Assembly (NCBI RefSeq): GCF_012939955.1
Contig: NZ_SPMY01000048.1
Span: 1 to 62,928, forward strand
DNA from: Candidatus Accumulibacter phosphatis
Lineage (GTDB): Bacteria; Pseudomonadota; Gammaproteobacteria; Burkholderiales; Rhodocyclaceae
Reading direction: 5' to 3'
DNA length: 62,928 nt
Shown here: piece by piece, positions 29,387 through 39,296 of the stretch
Layout: each line of letters starts with the position of its first letter
Numbering within the stretch: position 1 is the first letter of the stretch
The notes under the pieces: model-generated
The model's database searches: none
The model's input: the letters and a program-made list of their open reading frames with translations, nothing else
Told to the model about the DNA's origin: nothing
Position numbers and translations under genes: made by a program

Positions 29387-30724
29387 TTATCGGACGGCGG
29401 GCAGGGTCGGCGGCACGATGCGCAGATAGCTTGGGCCGCCGCTGGCGTCGTCCCTGATCAGCTCGAAACGCGCCGGGCGGCTGCTTTCCGGTATGTGCTG
29501 GCGCAGGGTTTCAAGCCAGCGATCGAGTTCAGGCTGGTCGATGTGGCGGCTATAGACCGCCCATACCGTCCATACCGCGCCTGCCGGGCGGGTCGGCAGC
29601 CGGGCAGCGATGTCGGCCGGGTCGTCAGCGAGCGTGGCGCTGATGCCGGTGTCGACGCTGTTCTGGCGGGTCATCGGCGCAGCCGCCAGTGTTGCCGGGC
29701 GTGGCTGCTCTGCTGCCGTGCTGACCGGCTGCTCGGCTGGCATTTTGCGCTCGACCTGTTTGGCTTCCTGCCGGGCGATCTCGCCGGTGGCGCCCTCGCG
29801 TGCCGGGCCTTCTTCTTTCGGGGTGTTTGTAATGCCGCTTGCCGCCATCTTCGCCGGGCGGCTTGTCTGTTCCGTCATCCGGGCTGCGGCTGGAGGTGCA
29901 GGCTGCGCCGCGCGTGCGTCGGCGCGCGCGTCTTGTGCCATGCCGCTGCCGGGTGCGGCATGGCGTTCTCGTGCGGCGAGTTTGCCCTTGTCTTGCGCGC
30001 CTTGCCGCATGGCGCCAGGGGTTTGTTCCAGGGCGACTTGTGCTTCGGCAAGTGCGGGCTCCGCGTTTTGGCCAAGTTCCGCTTTCTTCGACGCGTCCTT
30101 CGTCAGCATTGCTGTCTGGAAAGCGTCTTGCACCGCGACTTGCTGCGCGTCGGGGGTGAGGGTGAGCACGAGTTGCGTGCTGATTGCTGCCAGCAAGCCA
30201 GCCAGTGCCGCCCAACGCAGGTCGAAGCAGCGAAAGCGGAGGAAGGCGCGATTCTTGACCGCGGTGGCTGCGGGGGCAGCTTGGGTGGCTGGCGCGGTAA
30301 CTGCTTGCGCACGCAGCCATTCTTCGCTGGCCGGCGCAAGCGCGGCGCCAAGCATGGCTTGTGGACTATCGCCTTTGGCGATGCCCGTCAGGACGGCCTC
30401 GCGGCGGGGAGCTTGTGCAGATTCAATGCTGGCGGCCATCTTCAGGAAGTTGGCTTCCAGGCTGGCGGGTGGTTCAAAAGCCGAAGGAATGGCCTCGAGG
30501 CGCGCGGCTGTCTCTGGCGCTGGGCTGGGCGAGGTGGTTACCGTGGCGGCTGCCTGAGGTGGTGTGGCAATTGCCGTGGTCTGTGCAGCCTGTGCCGCTC
30601 GCGCAAAAACTGCCTCGAATTCAGCCTCGGCCGATGGGGTATAGGCGGGCAGCTCGCATAGCAAGCGGGCCAGGCGGTCTTCGCCGCGCAGAAACTTTTC
30701 GAAGGCCTGGCTCACCTGGATCAC
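29387..30724 (-). CDS. Membrane-anchored partner of the ECF sigma factor (putative anti-sigma)
   Basis: About 445 residues from a GTG (30724) that overlaps the sigma-factor stop as GTGA. An N-terminal region (SQAFEKFLRGEDRLARLLCE) of 200 residues is rich in Ala/Pro/Thr; one membrane helix (WAALAGLLAAISTQLVLTL) is in the middle; the distal part is Ala/Gln/Glu-rich low-complexity ending in a compact domain (AVWTVWAVYSRHIDQPELDR to FELIRDDASGGPSYLRIV). The single helix, sigma-gene overlap and cytoplasmic N-terminus support an anti-sigma role; no zinc motif is visible. I do not recognise the extracytoplasmic domain. Confidence 0.65.
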   Translation of the reverse strand: MIQVSQAFEKFLRGEDRLARLLCELPAYTPSAEAEFEAVFARAAQAAQTTAIATPPQAAATVTTSPSPAPETAARLEAIPSAFEPPASLEANFLKMAASIESAQAPRREAVLTGIAKGDSPQAMLGAALAPASEEWLRAQAVTAPATQAAPAATAVKNRAFLRFRCFDLRWAALAGLLAAISTQLVLTLTPDAQQVAVQDAFQTAMLTKDASKKAELGQNAEPALAEAQVALEQTPGAMRQGAQDKGKLAARERHAAPGSGMAQDARADARAAQPAPPAAARMTEQTSRPAKMAASGITNTPKEEGPAREGATGEIARQEAKQVERKMPAEQPVSTAAEQPRPATLAAAPMTRQNSVDTGISATLADDPADIAARLPTRPAGAVWTVWAVYSRHIDQPELDRWLETLRQHIPESSRPARFELIRDDASGGPSYLRIVPPTLPAVR

Positions 30725-31293
30725 GCCTGTGCCTCCAGTTCGCGGCGCAGGCGGGTGAAAGCGTAGCGCAGGCGGCTCTTGACGGTTTCGAAGCCTTCGC
30801 CGACGGTGTGCGCGATTTCTTCCAGACTCATTTCGCTGAAAAAGCGCAAGACCACCACTTCGCGCTGATTGGCGGGCAGGGCGAGCAAGGCCTGGTGCAC
30901 CCGGTCGAGATTCTGGCGCAGGGCCAGTTCGGCTTCCGGCGCGAGATCCTCGGTGGGCGCTTCGAGGCGGCTGTCGTCGAGTTCCGCGCGTTGCTTTTCG
31001 GCCGAAGAGCGGCGCAGGTCGAGCCACAGGTTGCGGGCAATCTGGAACAGGAAGGTCCGGAAGGCCGCTTGCGGTTTGTAATCCGCGCAGCGTGTCATCA
31101 GCTTCTCCCAGCTGCGCTGGGTGATGTCTTCGGCCTGGGCGACATTTCCCTGGCACTGCCAGGCGACGAAGTTGAAGAGCGCCCGGTTGTGGCGCCGGAA
31201 GAGCTCGCTAGCGGGTTTCTCGACCAAGCCGTTGGCAACCAGCAGCATCAGGTCTTCATCAGGCAGCGCGGCAAGTTCGGCGGCGGTCTTCAT
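30721..31293 (-). CDS. ECF-type RNA polymerase sigma factor
   Basis: A 190-residue sigma-70 family protein. Region 2: ELFRRHNRALFNFVAWQCQG then AEDITQRSWEKLMT and FRTFLFQIARNLWLDLRR (the -10 recognition). Region 4: LPANQREVVVLRFFSEMSLE then IAHTVGEGFETVKSRLRYA (HTH). An 84-bp gap separates it from the end of the VWA gene. It is co-transcribed with a membrane partner, forming a sigma/anti-sigma switch, possibly also tied to the VWA lipoprotein upstream in the same direction. Confidence 0.92.
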   Translation of the reverse strand: MKTAAELAALPDEDLMLLVANGLVEKPASELFRRHNRALFNFVAWQCQGNVAQAEDITQRSWEKLMTRCADYKPQAAFRTFLFQIARNLWLDLRRSSAEKQRAELDDSRLEAPTEDLAPEAELALRQNLDRVHQALLALPANQREVVVLRFFSEMSLEEIAHTVGEGFETVKSRLRYAFTRLRRELEAQA

Positions 31294-31376
31294 GGCGCGC
31301 AGTATAGACCGGCCGCTCCGCCCGCGGGCGAGCAGGCGCGCAAAGCGGGCACCAAGCGCTGCGAGCGGGTGCTGTA

Positions 31377-33170
31377 TCAGCCCGCGGGCTTGCTCCCCAG
31401 GGCCGCCGCCAGATCAATCAAGCGCAGGAACTCGCCGCGGTAGCCGTACTTGTCGCTGCCGGTGTTGGCCAGCGCCAGCTTGCGGACGTCGGCATAGCGC
31501 CAGTCGCCGGTGTATTTGCCGCCGCGCAGAAGCTGTCCGTAGGCTGCCACGGCGCTGGCGAAGCGAAATTCGCTACTGGCGGCCTCGAACGTTTTGATTG
31601 CCTGGCGTTGTAGAGGGAAGTCGATGAGCTGGCTGGTGCTGCTTCCGGGCTGTTTATAGCGCAGCTTGAGGTGGCCGAGTTCGTTGCCCAAGGGGCTTTC
31701 GACGCTGGCTTGCGGGGTGTAGCGCAGCGCGTCGACGCTGGCCTTGCTGCCGGCCAGGGTCAGTTCGTAGAGTGCGGTGACGGTGTGGCCGGCGCCGATA
31801 TCGCCGGCATCGATCTGGTCGTTGTTGAAATCCTCGCGCGCCAGCTGACGGTTCTCGTAGCCGATCAGGCGATACTCCTTGACCACGGAAGGATTGAATT
31901 CGATCTGCACTTTCACGTCGCGGGCGATGGTGGCCAGAGTGGAAGTCATCTCATTGACCAGTACCTTGTGGCCTTCCATCAGGCTGTCGATGTAGGAATA
32001 GGCGCCGTCGCCGACATCGGCAATCTGCTCCATCATCGCTTCGTTGTAGTTGCCGGTGCCGAAGCCGAGGGTCGACAGCGAGATGCCGGATTTGCGCTTT
32101 TCTTCGATCATGCTTTTGAGCTGGCGCGTGTCGGCGATGCCGACATTGAAATCGCCATCCGTAGCCAGCAGGATGCGGTTGATGCCGCTTTTGATGAAGC
32201 TCTGTTGCGCGGCGGCGTAGGCGAGTTGAATGCCGGAAGCGCCGGCCGTGCTGCCGCCAGCCTGCAGGGCATCGATCGCCGCGCTGATGGTGGCTTTTTC
32301 CGTGCCGGCCGTCGGTGGCAGGATCACCCGTGTTCCCGAGGCGTAAGTCACCAGCGAGATGCGATCCTCGGCGCGCATCTCGGCGACCAGCAACTTGAGC
32401 GAGGACTTGAGCAGCGGCAGCTTGTCCGCGCTGTTCATCGAGCCGGAGACGTCGACCAGAAAAACCACGTTCGCCGGCGGCAGGGCTTGTTTGGCGACAT
32501 CCTGCCCCTTGATGCCGACGCGCAGCAGTACGCGCTCCGCATTCCAGGGGGCGGGTGCCATCTCGGTATGCACGGCAAACGGACGATCGTCTTTCGGCAA
32601 TGCGTAGTCATACGGGAAGTAGTTGATCAATTCCTCGACGCGCACCGCGTCGGCGGGCGGCAATTGGCCGGCATTGAGCATGCGTCGCACATTGCTGTAG
32701 CTGCCGGTGTCGACGTCGATGCTGAAGGTAGACACCGGCGCTTCGGCGACCTGTTTGACCGCGTTGTCCGTGAGCTGGCTGTAGCGCTCGCGCGCCTCGG
32801 GCGGCATGGCTGCCATCGGATAGGCGGCCGGTGGCGGTAGCGTGGCGACGGGTCTCTGATCGGCGGCCACCCTGGCCGGTGTTTCGAGCTTCGCCTCGTT
32901 TGTCCTGCTCGCCTGGCTGGGCGAGACGTTTGTGGCCATCATCTCGGCCGGTTGTGGCGCCGCCTTGGCCAGCATCGGCGGGGCTGTCGGAGCGGCTGGG
33001 GTGGCTTGCGCGGTCGGGCGAGTTTCGCTCTCGGCCACGCGTCCGAGCGCAGATTGGTCGCTGCGTGGCTGTGACTGGGTGGGCGTGCCGTACTGTTGCG
33101 ACGGCCCACAGGCGGCGAGCAGGCCGGCCAGCAGCATGACGAGCAAGCGGGATGGGGTGCGAGGTTTCAT
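31377..33170 (-). CDS. VWA-domain lipoprotein (YfbK type)
   Basis: A 597-residue lipoprotein: the lipobox LLAGLLAACGPS is at residues 10-21 and a Pro/Gln/Ala-rich linker follows. A conserved N-terminal region (NAVKQVAEAPVSTFSIDVDT, RVEELINYFPYDYALP) precedes a von Willebrand factor A domain with MIDAS motif (VVFLVDVSGSMNSADK) and a C-terminal DUF3520-like part (YGYRGEFLRLIDLAAALG). The same architecture is in E. coli YfbK. It is found next to an ECF sigma system; function unknown, likely binding a divalent cation and a partner at the outer membrane. Start at 33170. Confidence 0.88.
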   Translation of the reverse strand: MKPRTPSRLLVMLLAGLLAACGPSQQYGTPTQSQPRSDQSALGRVAESETRPTAQATPAAPTAPPMLAKAAPQPAEMMATNVSPSQASRTNEAKLETPARVAADQRPVATLPPPAAYPMAAMPPEARERYSQLTDNAVKQVAEAPVSTFSIDVDTGSYSNVRRMLNAGQLPPADAVRVEELINYFPYDYALPKDDRPFAVHTEMAPAPWNAERVLLRVGIKGQDVAKQALPPANVVFLVDVSGSMNSADKLPLLKSSLKLLVAEMRAEDRISLVTYASGTRVILPPTAGTEKATISAAIDALQAGGSTAGASGIQLAYAAAQQSFIKSGINRILLATDGDFNVGIADTRQLKSMIEEKRKSGISLSTLGFGTGNYNEAMMEQIADVGDGAYSYIDSLMEGHKVLVNEMTSTLATIARDVKVQIEFNPSVVKEYRLIGYENRQLAREDFNNDQIDAGDIGAGHTVTALYELTLAGSKASVDALRYTPQASVESPLGNELGHLKLRYKQPGSSTSQLIDFPLQRQAIKTFEAASSEFRFASAVAAYGQLLRGGKYTGDWRYADVRKLALANTGSDKYGYRGEFLRLIDLAAALGSKPAG

Positions 33171-33443
33171 GGTCAGGCTCCTGTTTCTTGGTCCAAGTTT
33201 CGGTGCGCCGAGGCGCGATCTCTTGACGCTTTTTCGCATTCTTGGGTGACGAGTGCGTGAATGCGTGAATGCGTGAACGCGGATGCGTGATAGTGAAACG
33301 GACGAGAACAGAAAACCGGGTCAAGTCGAGCCTGATTTTTTTATCGGTCGGTCGCTCCGCGCTACTGCGGCCCACCGGCACCCTCCGGCTGGCGGATGGC
33401 TTCTACGTCAGGCGTACCGCTGACGATTCGATCGCGCACGCTC

Positions 33444-34520
33444 CTACATCTGCAGGCGGCCGGCGTAGCCAGTCATCTCCAGGTAGCCGCGGCCGCTGAG
33501 GGCGCCTTCGAGACGGACCAGACCTTCCCAATAGACGACCGGCAGCGGCCGGCTCGTTGCGAGTTCCTGATCGTCGAGTATCGGCCGCGTGCGTACACTC
33601 AGCTCGCCGAGACGGATTTCGATCTGCACCGGGTAGCTGGCGCGGCTGCGTGGCGAGGACCAGTTGCGGATCGGCGTGAAGACGACTTCGTCGGCGGCGA
33701 ACTGGCGCATACGACCGTGGGCATCGCGCCAGGCGGCGTGCGCGAAAACGGTCGCGCCTCGCGCGTCGCGCATGCGAAAAGCCATCAGCGCGCCACCGTC
33801 GTCGAGGTTGATGCCCACCCAGTCCCAGCCGACGGCGCCGTCGCCAAGAATGGCGGTCGACCATTCGTGATCGAACCAGGCACGGCCGCTGGCCGCCTGG
33901 CGCTGGCCGTCGAGGACCAGCGAGCCAGTCACCTGCAGCTGTGGCCAGCTGACGTAGTGGCTGCTCAGATCCGGGGCGTGGCCTTTGCGGGAATAGCCGC
34001 CATCGCCCTGCAGCATTAACGGCTGCGATGGCGTCAGCGTGAAGTCGTACGAGAACTGGGCGCCCTGCATCTGCAGCCTGAAAACCTCACCCGTGCTGCG
34101 CTCCTCGCGGTGCATCCGCCAGGCGCCGATGTGTACGTCGCAGTCGCTGCTCGAAAAGCCGGCGCCAAGATTGGCGCGCGCGGCGCGTTCGCTGTGCACA
34201 AGACGCTCGCCGGGAATGGTCAGCGCGGCGTGTGCAAACAGGATCTGGTGTGCCGCAAGTGGCGAGCGCAGGTCTTCCGCGCTGCCCGGTCGGCTGCGAA
34301 AGAAGGTCAGTTGAAAACCGATATCGGTCCGTGGCGAGTCGAGGGCGCCGGTGACGTACCACCATTCGGTACGAAAATCCGGATGCGCGCCGTGGTCACG
34401 CGGGAAAGCCAGTTCGACGCCGCGGCTGACCGGTGCATAGGTGACCGGCGGTCGCACCGGTGCCGCCAGGGCCAGCGTCGGCAGGAGCAGGGGAGTGCAC
34501 AGGAAGCTGCGGCGACGCAC
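33444..34520 (-). CDS. AttH/CrtC-like lipocalin-fold protein with Tat/Sec signal
   Basis: A 358-residue protein starting MRRRSFLCTPLLLPTLALAA (export signal). FPRDHGAHPDFRTEWWYVTG is the hallmark of the hydroxyneurosporene-synthase/AttH family, followed by FQLTFFRSRPGS, YVSWPQLQVTGSL, GRAWFDHEWSTAILG and DWVGINLDDGGALMAFRMRD. This family supplies the periplasmic component of AttEFGH ABC exporters. It lies 18 nt downstream of the permease gene, so it is in the same operon. A substrate is not known. Confidence 0.85.
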   Translation of the reverse strand: MRRRSFLCTPLLLPTLALAAPVRPPVTYAPVSRGVELAFPRDHGAHPDFRTEWWYVTGALDSPRTDIGFQLTFFRSRPGSAEDLRSPLAAHQILFAHAALTIPGERLVHSERAARANLGAGFSSSDCDVHIGAWRMHREERSTGEVFRLQMQGAQFSYDFTLTPSQPLMLQGDGGYSRKGHAPDLSSHYVSWPQLQVTGSLVLDGQRQAASGRAWFDHEWSTAILGDGAVGWDWVGINLDDGGALMAFRMRDARGATVFAHAAWRDAHGRMRQFAADEVVFTPIRNWSSPRSRASYPVQIEIRLGELSVRTRPILDDQELATSRPLPVVYWEGLVRLEGALSGRGYLEMTGYAGRLQM

Positions 34521-34538
34521 GGGTGGGTTTCCTTCCGC

Positions 34539-37199
34539 CTACTGGGCGTTGGCCAGGACCTGGGCGACCGGCAGGCGGGTCGCCTGGCGCGCCGCGTAGC
34601 GACTGGCGAGTACCGCCGCCGCCAGGGTGATGGCCGCGCCGGCGAAGACCACGGCCCAGGGAATCGCCAGCGTCATTCGCCAGTGAAAAGCCTGCGGATT
34701 GACGACATGCGTCAGGATGGCACCGATGGCGATCCCGCAGGCCAGGCCGATGAGCAGGCCGACGGCGGCGATCAGCGCACCTTCGAGCATCACCGCGTGG
34801 CTCAGCATGCGGCGGTCGAAACCCAGCGCGCCGAGCGTCGCCAGTTCACGGGCGCGCAGCCAGACGCTGGCGGCCAGCGTCACCGCCAGTCCGAACAGAC
34901 CGATCAGCATCGCGGCGGCTTCGAGCGCGTAGGTCACGGCGAAGCTTTTGTCGAAAATCGACAGGCTCAAGCGGCGAATGGCGGCGCTGTCGGCGACTTC
35001 CAGGCCGTACTGCTCGGCCCAGGGCGCCAGCCAGGCGCTGGCCTGCGCTTCCTGCCCGGGCAGCGTCCACAGCGCCAGGTCGGTGGGCTGGAAATCACCG
35101 CCGAGTTGCTGATAATCCTCCCTGCTGATGACCACGGCGCCGAATTGCCGGCCGTAGTCGCGCCAGACGCCGCCAATGAAAACTGGAACCTGGCGTCCGA
35201 GCAGCGGCAGCTGTAGCGTCTGAGCGGGCGCCAGGCGGTAGATTTCGGCCATTGGTTCGCTGATCCAAACCGCGGGCATGGCGGCCGGCGGCGCCAGCAG
35301 CGGGCCGGTAAACGGCAGGCGTGCTGCCGGGTCGCGAGGCTCGATTTCGCGTATCAGGAGTGCCACCTGCGGTCGCTGCGGGTCGATGGTCAGCGCGGCA
35401 TTGGCCATGCGCTCGACTTTGGCGAAGGGTGCGTCGGGCTGTGTCAGGGCGCCGAGCAGGTCCTGCGGCAGCGGCGTGGCCTTGCTGCGCAGGTAGAGCG
35501 GCGCCGGCAGGACGTGATCGAGCCATTCGTCGACGGCGATGCGAAAGCTGGAGACCATGATCACCATGCTCGCAGTCAGGGCGAAACTGACGATCAGCCC
35601 ACTGGCCGCCACCTGCGCCATCAGCGGCGCCTGTGCGACATTCTGCAGCGCGATGCGTTGCGGCGCCGGCAGGGGCTGCGCGCTGAGCCAGCCGAAAAGC
35701 AGTTGCGTGAGCAGCGGCGCGCTGGCGATGCCGACGACCAGCACCAGGGCGATCGACGCATAGCCGGCGAGCGGCAGTTCGAACAACGGCGGCAGCTGCG
35801 CCAGCGCGAACGCGGCCAGCGCCAGTAGCGGCGGCTGCAAGGGCAGCGACGACAGAGTTCGCAGCCGCGCCAGCCAGGAATGCCGAGAATGCCAGGAAGT
35901 CCCGGAATGCGCGGCGAGCGCTGCCTCAGCAGGTGGCCGTTGTGCAAAGCCGGTCTTCAGTGCCTGCGCCAGCGGCTGCATGCGGTTCAGGTAGGCCGGG
36001 TAGCTGGCGCCGGCCAGGCTGGCCAGGCAACCGAGTGCCAGGAAGAGCAGCGCCGGTGCCGGCGCCGGGACGATCAGCGGGGCGCTGCCGGCGAAGTAGC
36101 CACCGCCGAGATCGCCGCCGAGCAGCTGGGTGAAGGCGACGGCCAGCGTGTAGCCGAGGGCCAGCCCGAGCAGCGCTCCCGGCACGCCGATCGCCACACC
36201 TTCGAGCAGGACCTGCAACAGGCGCATGCGCGGCGAAAGGCCAAGGACGCCGAGCAGGGCAAACTGCGTCGAGCGCTGGGCAACCGCGGTCAGCTGCGTG
36301 GCAAAGACCAGGAAGGTGCCGGTGAGCAGGGCGACCAGCGCCAGGACGTTGAGATTGACGCGATAGGCGCGTGAGAGGTTGGAGACGCGTGCGCTGTCGT
36401 CGTCGGCGGCGCGAATCAGCAGCCCCGCCGGCAGTCGCTGCGCCCACGCCTGGCGCCAGCTTGCCAGATCGGTATCCGGCGCCAGGCGCACGCGGCCCTC
36501 GCTGACTGCGTCGGCCGGGCCGAATCGCGCCTGCACCCAGGCAATGTCGGCGACCAGCAGCAGGTCGCCAGGGCGCGCCGCCGGCAGGTCGCCGGCGAGC
36601 GTCGCCAGCCACTGCTGCTCGCCACGCAGCAGCTTCAGGGTGTCCCCTGCGCGTGTGCCGGAGTCTTTGCCTTCCTTGCCCTGGCTGCCTTTGACTCCGT
36701 GGGAAAGCTGGTCGAGCAGGGCCGGCGAGGCGTAAACGCCGCCGTCGAGGATATTCGGCGCGGCGGCCTGCTCATCCTGGCGCGGCAGCAGGTCGGGCAT
36801 TACCGCCGCGGCGCTGAAAACGTCGATGCCGATCAGGCGCACCGGGGTAGGCGCGTTGTCGATGCGCACGCGCGTTTCGATGACCGCGGCGACGAGCAGC
36901 ACCGCCGGGTCGCGGGCGATGGCGTTGATTGTCGCCAGCGGCACGCTGCCAGCGCTGTCGCGCGCCGCGATGACCGCGTCGGGGTCGCCCTGGACGCTCT
37001 TCATCGCCCGTGAAAAGTCGCTCAGCGCGGCGTCGTTGATCAGATGGATCGCGTAGCCGAGCGCGACACCGAGCGCGATGGCCAGCATCGAGAGCAGGGT
37101 CGCTGCGCGCCGCGTCTTGAACTGGGCGCAGATCAGCCACCAGGAAAGCGTGCTCAGCGCCCGCATCCTGCCCGCTGGCAGCCCCTTACTGCTGATCAT
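34539..37199 (-). CDS. ABC transporter permease, FtsX/AttFG-like, two fused halves
   Basis: An 886-residue protein with N-terminal helix FKTRRAATLLSMLAIALGVA, a periplasmic domain, three more helices near 290-420 and a second FtsX-type block at the C-terminus (YALEAAAMLIGLFGLAVTL, AVMLEGALIAAVGLLIGLAC). The duplicated MacB/FtsX topology indicates a fused pair of permease halves. Start at 37199 overlaps the ATPase stop as ATGA. With the ATP-binding protein and the AttH-like protein it forms a lipoprotein- or peptide-exporter-like set; the helix count is estimated. Confidence 0.88.
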   Translation of the reverse strand: MISSKGLPAGRMRALSTLSWWLICAQFKTRRAATLLSMLAIALGVALGYAIHLINDAALSDFSRAMKSVQGDPDAVIAARDSAGSVPLATINAIARDPAVLLVAAVIETRVRIDNAPTPVRLIGIDVFSAAAVMPDLLPRQDEQAAAPNILDGGVYASPALLDQLSHGVKGSQGKEGKDSGTRAGDTLKLLRGEQQWLATLAGDLPAARPGDLLLVADIAWVQARFGPADAVSEGRVRLAPDTDLASWRQAWAQRLPAGLLIRAADDDSARVSNLSRAYRVNLNVLALVALLTGTFLVFATQLTAVAQRSTQFALLGVLGLSPRMRLLQVLLEGVAIGVPGALLGLALGYTLAVAFTQLLGGDLGGGYFAGSAPLIVPAPAPALLFLALGCLASLAGASYPAYLNRMQPLAQALKTGFAQRPPAEAALAAHSGTSWHSRHSWLARLRTLSSLPLQPPLLALAAFALAQLPPLFELPLAGYASIALVLVVGIASAPLLTQLLFGWLSAQPLPAPQRIALQNVAQAPLMAQVAASGLIVSFALTASMVIMVSSFRIAVDEWLDHVLPAPLYLRSKATPLPQDLLGALTQPDAPFAKVERMANAALTIDPQRPQVALLIREIEPRDPAARLPFTGPLLAPPAAMPAVWISEPMAEIYRLAPAQTLQLPLLGRQVPVFIGGVWRDYGRQFGAVVISREDYQQLGGDFQPTDLALWTLPGQEAQASAWLAPWAEQYGLEVADSAAIRRLSLSIFDKSFAVTYALEAAAMLIGLFGLAVTLAASVWLRARELATLGALGFDRRMLSHAVMLEGALIAAVGLLIGLACGIAIGAILTHVVNPQAFHWRMTLAIPWAVVFAGAAITLAAAVLASRYAARQATRLPVAQVLANAQ

Positions 37200-37879
37200 T
37201 CCCCGGCGCGCCGGCATCCCAGCAGGCCGTCCGGGGTCAGCGTCAGGATGCGGTCGCAGGACTGTGCGACGTGCTGCGAGTGAGTGACGACCAGCGCGCT
37301 GGTCTGTTGCTCGCGGACCCGTTCGAGCAGCAGCGCGAGGACCTCGTCGGCGGTGCGTGGGTCGAGGTTGCCGGTCGGTTCGTCGGCCAGTACCAGCGCC
37401 GGACGGTGCACCAGCGCGCGGGCAATGGCCACGCGCTGCAGCTCGCCGCCCGACAGCGACGCTGGCCAGCGCGGCCCAAAATCCGCCAGACCGACGCGTT
37501 CGAGCAGCGCCTGCGTGCGCGGCGTATGCTCGCCGGCGGGTACTCCGCAGAGCAGCAGCGGCACGGCGATGTTCTGCGCGACGGTCAGCGTGGGCAGGAC
37601 ATGAAAGGCCTGGAAAACGAAACCGATGCTGCGCGCGCGCAAGGCGGCGCGCGCCGTCTCGTCGAGAGCGACGATGTCGAGGGCCTGCGGGCCGATGGCG
37701 ATAGCGCCGCGGTCGGCGGTATCGAGTCCGGCGATGCAGTTCAGCAGGGTGCTCTTGCCGACGCCTGATTCGCCGACAAGAGCGACGATTTCACCGCTGG
37801 CGATGGCGAAGGAGAGGGCGCTGAAGAGCGGCCGGCTGGCCCTGCGGTACTGTTTGGCGAGGTCGGCGACGCGCAGCAT
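37196..37879 (-). CDS. ABC transporter ATP-binding protein (AttE/LolD-like)
   Basis: A 227-residue ATPase. Walker [19 protein letters not shown] (about 36-53); signature: [15 protein letters not shown]; Walker [13 protein letters not shown]; switch His in [12 protein letters not shown]. Belongs to the LolD/MacB subgroup. Its stop overlaps the permease start. First gene of the transport operon. Confidence 0.94.
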   Translation of the reverse strand: MLRVADLAKQYRRASRPLFSALSFAIASGEIVALVGESGVGKSTLLNCIAGLDTADRGAIAIGPQALDIVALDETARAALRARSIGFVFQAFHVLPTLTVAQNIAVPLLLCGVPAGEHTPRTQALLERVGLADFGPRWPASLSGGELQRVAIARALVHRPALVLADEPTGNLDPRTADEVLALLLERVREQQTSALVVTHSQHVAQSCDRILTLTPDGLLGCRRAGE

Positions 37880-38084
37880 CGATCAGCCGCCGCCTGCCGC
37901 GGTGCTCGATCCAGGGGATCGGCAGCCGGACATGCACCCCCGCACACAGTTGCCTTGCGTCGATGCAGATCTCGCCGAGGTGCGGAGTGACAGCATCTTC
38001 TCCTCTCTGGTGCGCAGTGCGCTGTTCGGGTGCCCGGCGTGGTCCCGGACGTGGCTTGTCGCCGGCCGCCGGGTGGGCGACCGC

Positions 38085-39296
38085 CTATTTACTCGTCGAA
38101 TTGGCCCGCAGGCCGCTCAAGATTTTCTGCCCGGCGCGGCCGTCGGCAGTCATGCCCAGGCGTTGTTGCTCGACCTTGATCGCTTCGCGGGACTTGGCGC
38201 CGATCATCCCGTCGGCTTCTCCGATCGGGTGTCCGCGGGCGAGCAGCAGGGTCTGTAACTCGCGGCGTTCGAGGCGCGACAGGCCCAGGTCATCAGTCGG
38301 CCAGGGGGTGACGAAGCCTTTGCCGCCCCTGATGCGGTCGGAAAGGTGGGCAATGGCCAGGGCGTAGCTTTCGGCGGCGTTGTAGCCATAGATTACGTCG
38401 AAGTTGCGGAACACCAGGAAAGCCGGACCCTCGGGGCCGGCCGGCAGGAGGAGTCCGGCGGCGCTATCGGTAGCGGCGATCGCTTGGCCGTCGGCACGGC
38501 GAACGCCGCGTGCCGTCCAGTAGGACAGCGGGCGCTTGTCGCGGCGGCCGGAAACGCTGCTGTCGAAGCCGGCCGGCAGCAGGACCTCGTAGCCCCAGGG
38601 CTGGCCTTCGCGCCAGCCGCCCTTGTGCAGGAAGTTGGCGGTCGAGGCCAGCGCATCAGGGACGTTGCCCATCAGGTCGCGCTTGCCGTCGCCGTCGCCA
38701 TCGACCGCCAGGCGCAGGAAGGTGGACGGCATGAACTGGGTATGGCCAAAGGCGCCGGCCCAGGACCCGACCAGCTTATCCGGTTCGATGTCGCCGGAGT
38801 CGAGAATCTTCAGCGCACTCAGGAATTCGCCGCTGAAATACGATTGCCGGCGGCCGAAGCAGGCCAGCGTGCCGAGCGAAGTGAGCAGCGGGCGGCTGCC
38901 GAAGTTGCGTCCGTAGTTACTTTCGACGCCCCATACGGCAACAACCGTCGCCGCGTCGACCTGGTAGCGCTCACTGACAATGGCCAGGGTGTCGGCCCAT
39001 TTGGCGCGCATTGCGAGGCCGTCGGCGACGCGTTCCTCGTCGACCAGGCCGGAAAGGTAGTCCCAGATCGGCGAGCGGAACTCGGGTTGGTAGTCGAGAA
39101 ACTCGAGCACGCTGAGGTCGGGCGACAAGCCGCTGGTCAGACGGTCGAAGGAGGCTGTCGAAATGCCTCGCTTTGACGAAGCGACGGCACGCTGCGTCTT
39201 CATGCATGAGCTGAAGCGATCGTTCGGATCGACTTCCTGGGCGGCGACGGCGCTGGTCATCAGCGCCAGGGAAATGGCGAGGCAGGTGATTTTCAT
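38085..39296 (-). CDS. Lytic murein transglycosylase B family
   Basis: A 403-residue enzyme with signal peptide (CLAISLALMTSAVAA). The catalytic Glu lies in AVWGVESNYGRNFG; GAFGHTQFMPSTFLRLAVDG and DALASTANFLHKGGW are MltB family motifs. The C-terminal 60 residues (LSRLERRELQTLLLARGHPI, then GADGMIGAKSREAIKVEQQ-like) form a peptidoglycan-binding domain type 1. It would cleave peptidoglycan with formation of anhydro-muramic acid. The protein has a signal peptide but no lipobox, unlike E. coli MltB. A 205-bp gap of no clear content lies between it and the ABC operon. Confidence 0.92.
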   Translation of the reverse strand: MKITCLAISLALMTSAVAAQEVDPNDRFSSCMKTQRAVASSKRGISTASFDRLTSGLSPDLSVLEFLDYQPEFRSPIWDYLSGLVDEERVADGLAMRAKWADTLAIVSERYQVDAATVVAVWGVESNYGRNFGSRPLLTSLGTLACFGRRQSYFSGEFLSALKILDSGDIEPDKLVGSWAGAFGHTQFMPSTFLRLAVDGDGDGKRDLMGNVPDALASTANFLHKGGWREGQPWGYEVLLPAGFDSSVSGRRDKRPLSYWTARGVRRADGQAIAATDSAAGLLLPAGPEGPAFLVFRNFDVIYGYNAAESYALAIAHLSDRIRGGKGFVTPWPTDDLGLSRLERRELQTLLLARGHPIGEADGMIGAKSREAIKVEQQRLGMTADGRAGQKILSGLRANSTSK

